Source: Streptomyces netropsis
Lineage (GTDB): Bacteria > Actinomycetota > Actinomycetes > Streptomycetales > Streptomycetaceae
Assembly (NCBI RefSeq): GCF_014203545.1
Contig: NZ_JACHJG010000002.1
Coordinates: 682,001-746,000, forward strand
Direction: 5' to 3'
DNA length: 64,000 bases
Position numbers and translations under genes: made by a program. The notes below the pieces were generated by a model. The model was not told the DNA's origin and did no database searches. It saw nothing but the letters and a program-made list of their open reading frames with translations. The stretch's first letter is position 1. Each line of letters opens with the position of its first letter. Shown here piece after piece: positions 43,591 to 53,038 of the stretch.

Positions 43591-45357
43591 ATGACGTCCT
43601 CTCAGCCGATGGCGGCGAACGACCCGGGCCGGTTGCGGGCCGGGGCCTCGAAGCAGGGCGGCGGAAACGGGATCGCGCTTCTCGTCATCGCCTCCTGTCA
43701 GCTGATGGTGGTCCTGGACATCACCATCGTGAACATCGCGCTGCCGCACATCCAGAGCTCGCTGCACTTCTCCACCACGAGCCTGTCCTGGGTGATCAAC
43801 GCCTATACGCTCACCTTCGGCGGTCTGTTGCTCCTCGGCGGCCGGGCCGGTGACATCCTCGGCCGCCGTCGGGTGTTCATCTCCGGCGTTCTGCTGTTCG
43901 TGCTCGCGTCCCTGCTCGGCGGTCTGGCGCAGAACTCCGGTCAGCTCCTCGCCGCCCGTGCCCTCCAGGGGGTGGGCGGTGCCATCGCCTCGCCGACCGC
44001 GCTCGCGCTGATCACCACCACGTTCACCGAAGGCCCGGCCCGCAACCGGGCGTTCGGCGTCTTCGCGGCGGTCTCCGCCGGAGGCGGTGCGATCGGCCTG
44101 CTGGCGGGCGGGATGCTCGTCGAATGGCTGGACTGGCGCTGGGTCCTGTACGTCAATGTGCCGATCGGGCTCGCCATCGCCCTCGCCACGCCCCGGCACA
44201 TCAAGGAATCCGAGCGCCATCCGGGCCGGTTCGACTTGATGGGGGCGCTGACCTCCACCCTCGGTATGGCCCTGCTCGTCTACGGCTTCATCCGGGCGGC
44301 GCAGGACGGCTGGCGTGATGCGATCACGCTGGCGTCGTTCGGCGCGGCGGTGGTGCTGCTCGTGGTGTTCATCCTGACCGAACGGCGCTCGAAGCAACCG
44401 ATCACCCCGCTGAAGATGTTCGCCGACCGCAACCGCGCGGGCACCTACGGGATCATGCTGAGCCTCGCCGCCGCGATCTTCGGCATGTTCTTCTTCCTCA
44501 CGCTCTTCGTGCAGAACGTGCTGGGCTTCAGCCCGCTCCTGGCCGGACTGGCCTTCCTGCCCGTCAGCGCCGTCATCGCGGTGGGTGCGGGAGTGGCCTC
44601 CCAACTGCTGCCGAAGTACGGTCCGAAGCCCTTCATGGTGATCGGCGCGATCCTGGCCGCGGCCGGGCTGTCCTGGCTGACGCTGACGGACATCCACTCC
44701 ACGTATCTGGGCAGCGTCCTCGGACCCATGCTCGTCTTCAGCCTCGGCATGGGCATGGAGTTCGTCTCGCTGACGCTGATGGCCGTCTCCGGAGTGCCGA
44801 CCCATGAGACGGGTGCGGCATCGGGCCTGCTCAACGCCACCCAGCAGGTGGGCGGCTCGCTGGGGCTGTCCATCCTCGTCACGGTCTTCGGCACGGCCAG
44901 CCGCAACGAGGCGAAGGACCAGGTGCCGCAGTTCCTCGCCCAGGCCACTCCGGCGGAGCGCGTGCGTTTCGAGCAGACCGGCCAGCTCCCACCGCCCTGG
45001 GCCGACCAGGTGCTCACCTCGGGAGTCTCGGCCGCCTTCGTCGCCGCGGCGGCGTTCACGGTGGTCGCCACGGTGATCGCGCTGCTGGCCATCCAGGTGC
45101 GCCCGTCCGACCTGGAGAACCTCCAGGGCAAGCCCGGCGCCGCCGCGGTGGCGGCCCCGGAACCGGCCGGCGCGTTCGCCGCCGCCGACGCGACCGATGG
45201 TCCCGCCACCGCACCCGCAGGCGGAGGGACCGTCACGAAGGCACCCCGCCGATCGTCCGGCCGCTGGTGGTACGTCGCCGCGGGCGCCGTCACCGCCGCC
45301 GTGACCGCGCTGTTCGCCTTCCTCAACGCCCGGCGCAAAAACGGTCCGACACGTTAG
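43591..45357 (+). CDS. DHA2-family MFS drug exporter
   Basis: 588 residues, 14 membrane helices expected. Motif C-like LMVVLDITIVNIALPHIQ opens the first helix, the loop 2-3 signature GGRAGDILGRRRVF and antiporter motif ARALQGVGGAIASPTALALI are present. Characteristic of EmrB/QacA-type proton/drug antiporters. An extra C-terminal helix (WWYVAAGAVTAAVTALFAFL) follows a Pro/Ala linker. Substrate unknown; no adjacent regulator. Confidence 0.92.
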   Translation: MTSSQPMAANDPGRLRAGASKQGGGNGIALLVIASCQLMVVLDITIVNIALPHIQSSLHFSTTSLSWVINAYTLTFGGLLLLGGRAGDILGRRRVFISGVLLFVLASLLGGLAQNSGQLLAARALQGVGGAIASPTALALITTTFTEGPARNRAFGVFAAVSAGGGAIGLLAGGMLVEWLDWRWVLYVNVPIGLAIALATPRHIKESERHPGRFDLMGALTSTLGMALLVYGFIRAAQDGWRDAITLASFGAAVVLLVVFILTERRSKQPITPLKMFADRNRAGTYGIMLSLAAAIFGMFFFLTLFVQNVLGFSPLLAGLAFLPVSAVIAVGAGVASQLLPKYGPKPFMVIGAILAAAGLSWLTLTDIHSTYLGSVLGPMLVFSLGMGMEFVSLTLMAVSGVPTHETGAASGLLNATQQVGGSLGLSILVTVFGTASRNEAKDQVPQFLAQATPAERVRFEQTGQLPPPWADQVLTSGVSAAFVAAAAFTVVATVIALLAIQVRPSDLENLQGKPGAAAVAAPEPAGAFAAADATDGPATAPAGGGTVTKAPRRSSGRWWYVAAGAVTAAVTALFAFLNARRKNGPTR

Positions 45358-45550
45358 GGCGAGACGCGTACGCCTGCTGCACGGGCACACCCCGGGTGGA
45401 TTTCGCCGCCCGGGGATCCGTCAGGGGTCTCTCGGGGTCGGGTCAGGGCCTTCCCCCGATGCCGGAACGATCATGCTTGGGGAGACTCGGTCAGGTGAGT
45501 CGGCGTCATGGACGCCGCTCACCCCCGATCGAGCCTCCCTGGAGAGCAGC

Positions 45551-46795
45551 ATGAGCAGTTCCACGCCCCGTAGGACACGGCTGTCCGCCCTCGCCCTGTC
45601 CGCCCTCGCGGTCGCCGCCACCGTGGGCGGCGTCGTCACCGGGCCCGCCCACGCCGCGTCACCGGCGGACACGCCGGCTTCCGCGCACGCGGTGCGAGCC
45701 CCCTTGGACGCCAAGGCCCTGCGGGAGGCGATCACCATCCGGCCCGGCGACCAGGCGGCCGGCGCCGTGGCATGGGTCCACAAGTCCGGGCACGAGTGGA
45801 GCGGCGCGTCGGGGGACGTCCACACCGGCAAGCGGATATCCGACACGGCCCACTTCAGAATCGGCAGCATCTCCAAGACCTTCGAAGCGGTGGTGTTGCT
45901 GCAGCTCTCGGCCGAGGGCCGGGTGGACCTCGACGGGACGGTCCAGCACTACCTCCCGGGGCTGCTGCCGGAGACCTTCCAGCCGATCACCGTCCGCCAA
46001 CTGCTCAATCACACCAGCGGCCTGCCGAGCGACTTCGAGGGCGCACCGGCACGGACCGGCGACGAGCAGATCGCCACCCGCTTCGACTACTACACCTTCG
46101 ACCGGGTCATCCAGGGCACCCTGCGCCCCGAGGGAAGGGCCTGGCCCGGCCCGCACTTCGCGCCCGGCACCCGGCAGGAGTACAACTCCTTCGGCTACCG
46201 CGTCGCCGGAAAGCTCATCGAACAGCTCACCGGCCACTCCTTGAAGCACGAGATCACCGACCGCGTCCTGACGCCGCTGCGGATGCGGCACACCTCTGTT
46301 CCGGCGGGCAACACAGCGGTACCCCGCCCCTATCTGCCCGGCTACCTGCCCACCAGCAAGGGCGAACTCGTCGACGTCAACGAGCAGGGCGGCAACCCCT
46401 CTCAGATGATCTCCACGACCGCCGACCTCGACCGCTTCATGACCGCCCTCTTCACGGGCCGACTGCTGCGCCCCGCCCAGAGCGCCGAGCTGCGCGCCCT
46501 TCCCCGCGACGCGGACGGCAAGCTCCTGCCGTACGCCAACGGTTCCAACTGCAACATCGGACGCGACAAGGGATCCGCCTGCTTCAGCGTCGCCCTGATG
46601 TCCTTCCCGCTGCCCGACGGCACGCTCCTGTGGGGCAAGACCGGGCACGACTACGGATACGCGAGCGGTGTCTTCGCCTCTCCCGACCTGAGCCGCCGTG
46701 CCGTCTACGCCGTGGGCACCGACTCCTTCGGTGACGGTGCGGCACCCAGGATCTCGGGCCGGCTGGCGGCCGCCGCGTTCGGCTCGGACGGATAG
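45551..46795 (+). CDS. Exported serine hydrolase, D-Ala-D-Ala carboxypeptidase-like
   Basis: 414 residues with a signal peptide. Catalytic SxxK is in IGSISKTFEAVV, the YxN motif is in QEYNSFGYRVAG, and a C-terminal LWGKTGHDYGYASGVF gives a KTG-like HxG segment. This is the AmpC/R61 DD-peptidase family. Acts on cell-wall stem peptides or related amides outside the cell. ATG 45551 follows GGAGAGCAGC. Confidence 0.88.
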   Translation: MSSSTPRRTRLSALALSALAVAATVGGVVTGPAHAASPADTPASAHAVRAPLDAKALREAITIRPGDQAAGAVAWVHKSGHEWSGASGDVHTGKRISDTAHFRIGSISKTFEAVVLLQLSAEGRVDLDGTVQHYLPGLLPETFQPITVRQLLNHTSGLPSDFEGAPARTGDEQIATRFDYYTFDRVIQGTLRPEGRAWPGPHFAPGTRQEYNSFGYRVAGKLIEQLTGHSLKHEITDRVLTPLRMRHTSVPAGNTAVPRPYLPGYLPTSKGELVDVNEQGGNPSQMISTTADLDRFMTALFTGRLLRPAQSAELRALPRDADGKLLPYANGSNCNIGRDKGSACFSVALMSFPLPDGTLLWGKTGHDYGYASGVFASPDLSRRAVYAVGTDSFGDGAAPRISGRLAAAAFGSDG

Positions 46796-46864
46796 GGCGA
46801 CCTCCCCGCGGGCCGACGGACCGGCCTGCGCACCGGCCTCGGCCGGGGGGGCGGCCGCGGCGCC

Positions 46865-47755
46865 TCAGGCCGGCTCCGCCGCCCGGGCGCCCTGCCGCGT
46901 GCCCACGAGGCGGCAGCCGAGATAGATCACGAAGGAGAGCGTCGTGACGTACGGGCTGATGGGGACCGTGCTGCCGAGGGCGAGCAGGATCCCTCCCTCC
47001 ATCGACACCAGCGCGAAGACGACGCTCAGCACGGGCAACAGCACGGGGGAGGCCGTGACCCGCGCGGCGGCGGCCGCCGGTGTGACGAGCAGTGCCAGAA
47101 CCAGCAGCGCCCCGATGATCTGGACGCACAAAGCGACGGCGAGCCCGAGGACCAGCATGAAGGCGAGGGACAGGGCCCGTGCGGGGACGCCCCGGGCCGC
47201 CGCGACCTCCGGGTCGACGCTCGCGAACGTCAGCGGCTTCCACATGATCGCGAGAGCGACGAGCGTCACGGCCGAGGTGCCGAGGAGCCAGGACATCCGA
47301 GGGGTGTCGACGGCGACGATCTGGCCGGTCAGGATGCCGAACTTGTTCGCCGCCCGGCCCTTGTAGAGGGACAGGAAGAGCACACCCAGCCCGAGGCCGA
47401 ACGGCATGATGATGCCGATGACCGAGTTGCGGTCGCGGGCGCGGACGCCCAGCACCCCGATCGCGCCCGCCGCCAGCAGGGAACCGGCGATCGCCCCGGC
47501 CACGATGTTCAGTTCCAGGAACAGCGCCACCGAAGCCCCGGCGAAGGACAGCTCGCTGATCCCGTGCACGGCGAACGGCAGATCGCGCATGATCACGAAC
47601 ACCCCGACCAGACCGCCGACCAGGCCGATGACGGCCCCGGCGAGCAGCGTGTCGTGGACCAGCCCGAGCAACTCGCCGTAGTCGTCGAAGTCGAAGACCT
47701 GCCGCGGGACCCCGCCGCTCGCCCCGCCGACGGCCGGGTCACCGTGCCCGCTCAC
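46865..47755 (-). CDS. Zinc/manganese ABC transporter permease
   Basis: 296 residues of the ZnuB/TroC permease family, about eight helices, with MRDLPFAVHGISELSFAGASVALFLE typical of the first conserved loop. The GTG start overlaps the ATPase stop by 4 nt. Third gene of the operon after solute-binding protein and ATPase. Confidence 0.9.
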   Translation of the reverse strand: MSGHGDPAVGGASGGVPRQVFDFDDYGELLGLVHDTLLAGAVIGLVGGLVGVFVIMRDLPFAVHGISELSFAGASVALFLELNIVAGAIAGSLLAAGAIGVLGVRARDRNSVIGIIMPFGLGLGVLFLSLYKGRAANKFGILTGQIVAVDTPRMSWLLGTSAVTLVALAIMWKPLTFASVDPEVAAARGVPARALSLAFMLVLGLAVALCVQIIGALLVLALLVTPAAAAARVTASPVLLPVLSVVFALVSMEGGILLALGSTVPISPYVTTLSFVIYLGCRLVGTRQGARAAEPA

Positions 47756-48681
47756 GGCGGCCCGTCGCCGTGCGGGCCGCCCCGGTGCTCCGCCGCGGGT
47801 CCGTCGGGCTGCCCGTCGGAGTGGCTGTGCGCGGTGCCGTCGGCGCCTTCGTCAGGTGCCCCGACCACGACGACGCGGCCCCGGACCCGGACGACGTCGA
47901 CCTGCGTGCCGTACAGCCGCGACAGGGACGCCGAGGTCATCACCTTCTCCGGCGGCCCGATCCGGAACCCGCCCCGCGCCAGGTACAGCACCCGGTCCAC
48001 CATCCCCAGCACCGGGTTGATCTCGTGCGTCACGAAGACCACGGCGGTGTCCGCGGAACGGCGCCGCCGGTCCACCAGCTCGGTGACCGAGCGCTGGTGG
48101 TGCGGGTCGAGGGAGAGCAACGGCTCGTCGCAGAGCAGGATCCGCGGGTCGGTGACGAGCGCCTGCGCGATACGGACCCTTTGTTGCTCGCCGCCCGAGA
48201 GCCTGCCGACCGGAACGTCCGCGTACGCCGTGGCCCCGACCATCGCCAATGCCTCGTCCACCCGGCGGCGGCCCGCGGCGCCCGCCCGCCCCGGCCCCCA
48301 GCGGTGGCCGTCCAGGCCGAGCCGCACCAGGTCGCGTGCCCGCAGGACGGTGTACCCGGGCAGGGACTTCTGCTGGGGCACGTAACCGATGTCGCTGCTG
48401 CCGCGGTCGGGGGCGTGGCCGAGCACCGACAGCGTCCCCGCGGTGAGCCGCTGTCGGCCCAGGAGCACCCGCAGCAGACTGGTCTTGCCGGAGCCGTTCG
48501 GGCCCAGCACCGCCAGGAACTCCCCGGGCCGCACATCGAGGTCCAGATCGCGCCACAGCACCCGGTCGCCGTAGGACAGCGCCGCGCCCCGCAGACTGAT
48601 CACCGGCGCGGCCGTCCCCGCACCCTCTGCCGGGGATGTTCCCCGGGAAGAGAGCGGTGCGGTCGTCTCCGCGCGGTCCAT
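47752..48681 (-). CDS. Zinc/manganese ABC transporter ATPase
   Basis: 309 residues. Walker A is GPNGSGKTS, signature LSGGEQQRV, Walker B ILLCDEPLLSLD, H-loop VTHE. The C-terminal 50 residues are rich in His, Asp and Gly (HSHSDGQPDG, EHRGGPHGDG), a metal-binding type tail seen in zinc systems. The ATG overlaps the upstream stop by one base, so the three genes form one operon. Confidence 0.92.
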   Translation of the reverse strand: MDRAETTAPLSSRGTSPAEGAGTAAPVISLRGAALSYGDRVLWRDLDLDVRPGEFLAVLGPNGSGKTSLLRVLLGRQRLTAGTLSVLGHAPDRGSSDIGYVPQQKSLPGYTVLRARDLVRLGLDGHRWGPGRAGAAGRRRVDEALAMVGATAYADVPVGRLSGGEQQRVRIAQALVTDPRILLCDEPLLSLDPHHQRSVTELVDRRRRSADTAVVFVTHEINPVLGMVDRVLYLARGGFRIGPPEKVMTSASLSRLYGTQVDVVRVRGRVVVVGAPDEGADGTAHSHSDGQPDGPAAEHRGGPHGDGPP

Positions 48682-49604
48682 CACTTCTCCAGTGCCCGCC
48701 GGAGCGCGTCGACGTTGGCCTTCATCCAGCCGACGTAGTCCTTGCCCGGCGGGAGCGTCTCGGTCACGGCGACCACCGGGATCCCGTTGTCCTCGGCGGC
48801 CCGCTTCACCTTCTCCGTCTGCGGACCGGCGGTCTGCTCGTTGTACACCAGCGCCCTCACCCGCTTTCCGGTGAGCAGGTCGAGGGTCTCCCGCAGGCTG
48901 CCGGGGGAGACCTCGGTGCCTTCCTCGACGGCTTCGGCGAAGTCCGCGGGCGTCATGTTCCGCAGACCGCCCGCCTCCGTCAGGTACAGCGGCACCGCCT
49001 CGGTGACCGCGACCGCGGCACCCCCGTGATCCGCCTTGATCCGCGCCTCCTCGGCCTGGAGGGACGTCAGCTTCCCCTGGAACTCCTCGGCGTTGCGACG
49101 GAAGGCCGACGCGTCGGCGGGGGCTGCCTTGGCCAGTGCCCCCGCGATCCGGTCGGCCAGCTTTCCCATGGCGGGGAAGTCGTACCAGAGGTGCTCGTTG
49201 AGCTCCTGGCCCGCCGCCGGTGTCTTTCCCGAGACCCGTACGGCGTTCACGACCTCCGCCGAGGAGTTCTTCGTGCCGCGCAGCATCCTGCCGACGAAGT
49301 CGTCGTAACCGCCGCCGTTCTCGACCACGACCCGCGCACGGGAGAGCGCCAGCTGGTTCTGGGTACCGGCCTCGTAGGAGTGCGGGTCCTGTGCCGGGTC
49401 GTCGATGATCGGGACGACCTCGACCCGGTCGTCGCCGATCTGCCGCACGATGTCCCCGTACACATTCGTCGAGGCGACCACGGGGACGGTGCCCGACCGG
49501 CGGGGAGCGGACGATCCGTCGCCGGACGAACCGCTCTCGCAGCCGACCAGCGCCGTGCACGCGGCCACGAGGAGAGCCGGGCCACGGGCCGAGGGCGCCT
49601 TCAT
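48681..49604 (-). CDS. Metal-binding lipoprotein (ZnuA-like)
   Basis: 307 residues. The lipobox is TALVGC near residue 22. The cluster 9 solute-binding fold has VPVVASTNVYGDIVRQIGDDRV at its start and DPHSYEAG and LNEHLWYD, which supply metal-ligand histidines. The acidic/His-rich loop common in ZnuA is short here. First gene of the operon; a possible Zur box lies just upstream (49638-49652). Confidence 0.9.
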   Translation of the reverse strand: MKAPSARGPALLVAACTALVGCESGSSGDGSSAPRRSGTVPVVASTNVYGDIVRQIGDDRVEVVPIIDDPAQDPHSYEAGTQNQLALSRARVVVENGGGYDDFVGRMLRGTKNSSAEVVNAVRVSGKTPAAGQELNEHLWYDFPAMGKLADRIAGALAKAAPADASAFRRNAEEFQGKLTSLQAEEARIKADHGGAAVAVTEAVPLYLTEAGGLRNMTPADFAEAVEEGTEVSPGSLRETLDLLTGKRVRALVYNEQTAGPQTEKVKRAAEDNGIPVVAVTETLPPGKDYVGWMKANVDALRRALEK

Positions 49605-49637
49605 GCGCGGCCTCCCGGTCGGACGATCGAAGCGAAG

Positions 49638-49652
49638 AGGAAACGGTTGTCA
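49638..49652 (-). promoter_or_regulatory. Candidate Zur box
   Basis: On the minus strand TGACAACCGTTTCCT, a 9-of-15 match to the recalled actinobacterial Zur consensus TGAAAATGATTTTCA, about 35 nt upstream of the ZnuA-like start. Weak symmetry, so the assignment rests mainly on position. Confidence 0.35.
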
Positions 49653-49722
49653 CGTCATTGTCGCTCCGGGGGCCGTGCTCTTCCACCGGAGCGGCGCGGC
49701 GCGGCAGACCGGCAGCGGGTGG

Positions 49723-50946
49723 TCACGCGCTGCTCCGCCAGCCGTACCGGCTGGTGCGCACCCGGCGTCGGATCCCGGCGAGCAACGGATACCTGTCCTG
49801 CTGCTCGCGGGAACGGCGGTCGAGCTCCTCCACCAGCCGCCGGGACCGCTCCTCCACGTCCAGCTCGTCCAGGATCCGGTCGATCTCGGTCAGGATCGCG
49901 CCGTGCAGCTGCCACTGACGGGGGTGTTCCAGGACACGCACCAGAAGGAGGTCGGCGGCCCGGTCGCGGCTGGCGCGGCCCGCCGCGAGCTCGCTGACCA
50001 GCCTGTCCTCCGCGTCCTCGGCATTGGTGCTCACCTGCGTGGTGATCAGCACGGCGAAGCTCTCGACGGCGAGGGCGAGGTGGGTGAACACCTCCTGCAG
50101 CGCACTCGCCACCTCCTCCTCGAACAAGGGCTCGTCCGTCCGCTCCTTGGCGAGGTCGGTCAGGGTCCGGCACGTCACCCGCAGGACGACGGCGGCGATC
50201 TCCAGGGCGTCGAGGCCGGTCCGCAGCACCACCCGGAAGAGCTGCCCCTCCTTGACCCGGGGGTTGAGCCGCAGACTGTCCTCGGCCTGCCTGAGCTCGG
50301 CGTCCACCTCGACGATGTCGTGGTCCAGCCGACGGGCCTCGTAGAGCCTGGCCGCGGCCTCCTCGACCGTCGTACGGCCGTCGACCTCCTCGCCGATGCG
50401 CCGCAGCAGACGGCCCATCCGGCGCGACAGGTGCTCGATGGCCTCGCTGGCCGGCTGCACCCACACCGGAGGGGCGAAGAAGACGTTGAACAACAGACCC
50501 ACGATCGCGCCGATCAGCGTCTCCAGCACCCGGTCCCACGCGCTCTCCGCCACCCGGGTGACCCCGAGGACGAGCATCGCGCTGATCGCCACCTCGGGAA
50601 CGAATTCCCCCGCCCGCACAAAGCGCCCGATGACCAGGGAGGCGAGGATGATCAGCCCCAGGCTCCACCAGGTGAGGCCCACCATGGTGGAGAAGCCGAT
50701 GGCGATGAACACCCCCACCACCACGGAGTTCACTCTGCGGATGCTGGTGGTCAGGGTGGAGTAGAGGGTGACCTGGACGACGAGCAGGGCGGTCAGGGGC
50801 GCCGTCAGCGGCACGGGCTCGCTGCTCAGCCACAGTGCCACCACGTAGGCGATCACCGCGGCAGTGGTGGAACGCAGGGTCTGGGCGACCGCGGGTTCTC
50901 TGCCGCGCCGGACGAGGCTCGTCAGGGGATCGGGGAGCTCGGGCAC
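49723..50946 (-). CDS. FUSC-family aromatic-acid-exporter-like membrane protein
   Basis: About 407 residues. A hydrophobic N-terminal half with several helices (TAAVIAYVVALWLS; ALLVVQVTLYSTLTTSIRR; SLGLIILASLVIGRF) and a helical cytosolic C-terminal half. This is the FUSC/ArAE_1 layout of aromatic acid or small-molecule exporters. The start is uncertain: the frame allows GTG 50946, GTG 50982 or upstream codons. Partner and substrate unknown. Confidence 0.8.
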   Translation of the reverse strand: MPELPDPLTSLVRRGREPAVAQTLRSTTAAVIAYVVALWLSSEPVPLTAPLTALLVVQVTLYSTLTTSIRRVNSVVVGVFIAIGFSTMVGLTWWSLGLIILASLVIGRFVRAGEFVPEVAISAMLVLGVTRVAESAWDRVLETLIGAIVGLLFNVFFAPPVWVQPASEAIEHLSRRMGRLLRRIGEEVDGRTTVEEAAARLYEARRLDHDIVEVDAELRQAEDSLRLNPRVKEGQLFRVVLRTGLDALEIAAVVLRVTCRTLTDLAKERTDEPLFEEEVASALQEVFTHLALAVESFAVLITTQVSTNAEDAEDRLVSELAAGRASRDRAADLLLVRVLEHPRQWQLHGAILTEIDRILDELDVEERSRRLVEELDRRSREQQDRYPLLAGIRRRVRTSRYGWRSSA

Positions 50947-51162
50947 TCTGTGCCTGTTCCCTCTCAGCCGCACCACAGACACCGTCTGACGCCGCGCCAC
51001 CCGGGTGGCTCCGCGTTCGGCGCGGTCCGGACACGGGTTCTCACACACGGGTTCTCACACCTGGAGCGGAGGCGTCCGCCCCCGTGACTGCACCGAAGGG
51101 TCCACCCGGCGCTCCGCCCGGTGGACGAGGCGCACGGCCGCCCCCGCCGACACAGTGAAGTC

Positions 51163-52941
51163 ATGGACAAACCACCGAGCACACGGCGGACCCGCGTCCG
51201 CACCCTCGCCTGCGCGGCCGTGGTGGCCACGTCGCTGTCCCCCACCGCCGCGCGGGCGAGCACACCCGCCGCCCCCGAGCTGCGGGCGCCGCAGGGCACC
51301 GTGCTGCTGCCCAACCTCGACGACGACGCCCGGCGCTGCGCCCTGCGGCCCGGCGACCTGGACCGGCTGGACGTGGCCGTGGACGAGCGCCTCGCCGCCT
51401 GCAACGACGCCGCCGACGACCGCGTCAACGGCCCCGAGGACGCCAAGGACCTCACCCCTTTGCGCGTACGGCCGATGAGCGTGGGGAAACGGGCGACCGG
51501 GCGCGTCGCGGTGCCGGCCGCCCAGCGCCCGTACGCACGGATCTTCGTCGAGCGCGACGGGCGGTACGTATCACTGGGCACCGACGGCCGGATCGGGGCC
51601 GAGGAACTGCGGCGCGGCGCGCGGCTGGCCGTCGAGGGGCGTGACATCGTGCGCGACCCGAAGCGGTGGGACGGCCGGATCACCGTGACCCTCACCGTCA
51701 CCGAGCACGACGCCACCCGCCGTGCCCAGGTTTCCCTGCGCGTGGCACCGGTCCTCCTGCACAACGACCTCCAGCGTGCCCGGCACGTCTTCGCCGCCGC
51801 GCCCGGCCCCGGCACGGGACAGCCCGCCGAGATCCCGGCCGCCACCCGCCGCCCCGGCCAGTGGCGGGCGTTCGCGGACTCGCTCCGCGCCGCGGCCCGG
51901 AAGGCAGGCCTGCCGTCGAGCGAACTCCGCTTCCAGCGGGGCACCGCGCAGTGGTGGCGGGACATCTGGCGCCAGGACATCGCCGAACCCGGATACGTCA
52001 CCAAGCCCACCCCCGACGGCCCGCACACCATGCGTGTCCTGCTGCGGTCCCCCAACTACTGGACGTCCGACGACGGCCGCTCGGCCAGTCTGCGCCGCGC
52101 CGGTCGGCTGCTCTACCGCGATCTGCGCGGCCCGGACGTGGGCGTCGTCCAGCAGTACACCCCGCACCGCGACAAGAACGTCGACGAACTGCTGAACTTC
52201 ACCGGCAATCTCGAATCGCTCCCGCCCTACCCGGGCTATCCACGGGGCCGGATCCTCTACGGCAGCTCCGAGCACCGCCGCCCCGACCCCTCGTTCGTCC
52301 GGATGCTGCGCGCCCAGGGACAGCAGCCGCCCGTCGTACTCGACACCTCATGGCTGCTCGTCGGGCACGTGGACGAGACCGTGCACGTCGTACGGGCCGA
52401 CAACGCGCGCGGCTGGACCCTCGCCGTCTCCGACCCGCGCAAGGCGATGAGCCTGTTGCAGCAGGCACAGCGCGCGGGGGAGGGAGGGCAGCGGCTGCTC
52501 GCCGACACCGTCGCCCAGGACAGGCCGACCGTCGACCAGTTCCTGCGCCACGAGCAGAGGAGCGGCGGCAACGAGGAGGCCGCGCGGCACATCGACGGGC
52601 AACTCGACGTCCTGCTGCGGGCCACCGGCCTGAAGGCGGAGGAACTCGTGCGGCTGCCGGTGCTGTACGTCGGCGCCGACCCCGGCGGCGGCCTGCCGCG
52701 CCGCTCCGTGGCCTTCACACCCGCCCTCGCCAACGGGCTGTCCCTGACCTCGCGGGACTTCGCCGCGCCCGTGCCGCACGGGCCGCGCGTCGCCGGCCGG
52801 GACCTCTTCCGGGACGAGGCCGAACGGCGGCTGACCGCGAACGGAGTGCGGGTGCACTGGGTCGAGAACATCTCCTGGGCCCATCTGAACGGTGGCGAGG
52901 TGCACTGCGCCACGAACGCCCTGCGCGAGATTCCCCAGTGA
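51163..52941 (+). CDS. Secreted protein-arginine deiminase
   Basis: 592 residues. A signal peptide (ACAAVVATSLSPTAARAS) is followed by an N-terminal beta-rich region and the protein-arginine deiminase catalytic domain: substrate-binding LLVGHVDETVHV and the nucleophile C582 in GGEVHCATNALR. Converts peptidyl-arginine to citrulline. Bacterial PADs of this type lack the vertebrate calcium domains. ATG 51163 was chosen; GTGAAG lies just upstream. Possible targets are extracellular proteins or the producer's own secretome. Confidence 0.9.
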   Translation: MDKPPSTRRTRVRTLACAAVVATSLSPTAARASTPAAPELRAPQGTVLLPNLDDDARRCALRPGDLDRLDVAVDERLAACNDAADDRVNGPEDAKDLTPLRVRPMSVGKRATGRVAVPAAQRPYARIFVERDGRYVSLGTDGRIGAEELRRGARLAVEGRDIVRDPKRWDGRITVTLTVTEHDATRRAQVSLRVAPVLLHNDLQRARHVFAAAPGPGTGQPAEIPAATRRPGQWRAFADSLRAAARKAGLPSSELRFQRGTAQWWRDIWRQDIAEPGYVTKPTPDGPHTMRVLLRSPNYWTSDDGRSASLRRAGRLLYRDLRGPDVGVVQQYTPHRDKNVDELLNFTGNLESLPPYPGYPRGRILYGSSEHRRPDPSFVRMLRAQGQQPPVVLDTSWLLVGHVDETVHVVRADNARGWTLAVSDPRKAMSLLQQAQRAGEGGQRLLADTVAQDRPTVDQFLRHEQRSGGNEEAARHIDGQLDVLLRATGLKAEELVRLPVLYVGADPGGGLPRRSVAFTPALANGLSLTSRDFAAPVPHGPRVAGRDLFRDEAERRLTANGVRVHWVENISWAHLNGGEVHCATNALREIPQ

Positions 52942-52950
52942 CGTCGAGGG

Positions 52951-52990
52951 GACCTGAGGGGACCTGAGGGGACCTGAGGGGACCTGAGGG
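52951..52990. repeat. 10-bp perfect tandem repeat, four copies
   Basis: GACCTGAGGG four times head to tail, directly after the deiminase stop, with a degenerate copy (GTCGAGGG) before it. Non-coding. A strong hairpin follows at 52995-53028. Confidence 0.95.
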
Positions 52991-52994
52991 GAAC

Positions 52995-53028
52995 GGTTCC
53001 GGTACGTCGCCGACGACGTACCGGAACC
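52995..53028. terminator. Bidirectional terminator hairpin
   Basis: 15-bp perfect stem GGTTCCGGTACGTCG / CGACGTACCGGAACC with a 4-nt loop, between the convergent deiminase and cysteine desulfurase genes, 10 nt before the latter's stop. Confidence 0.8.
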
Positions 53029-53038
53029 CTTCAGCGGC

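Noticed and set aside
41983..45390. Very long open frame on the minus strand
   Set aside because: It lies antisense to the GT-C and DHA2 genes, which have clear family motifs. Its composition is Gly/Arg/Gln-rich, typical of GC-rich shadow frames.
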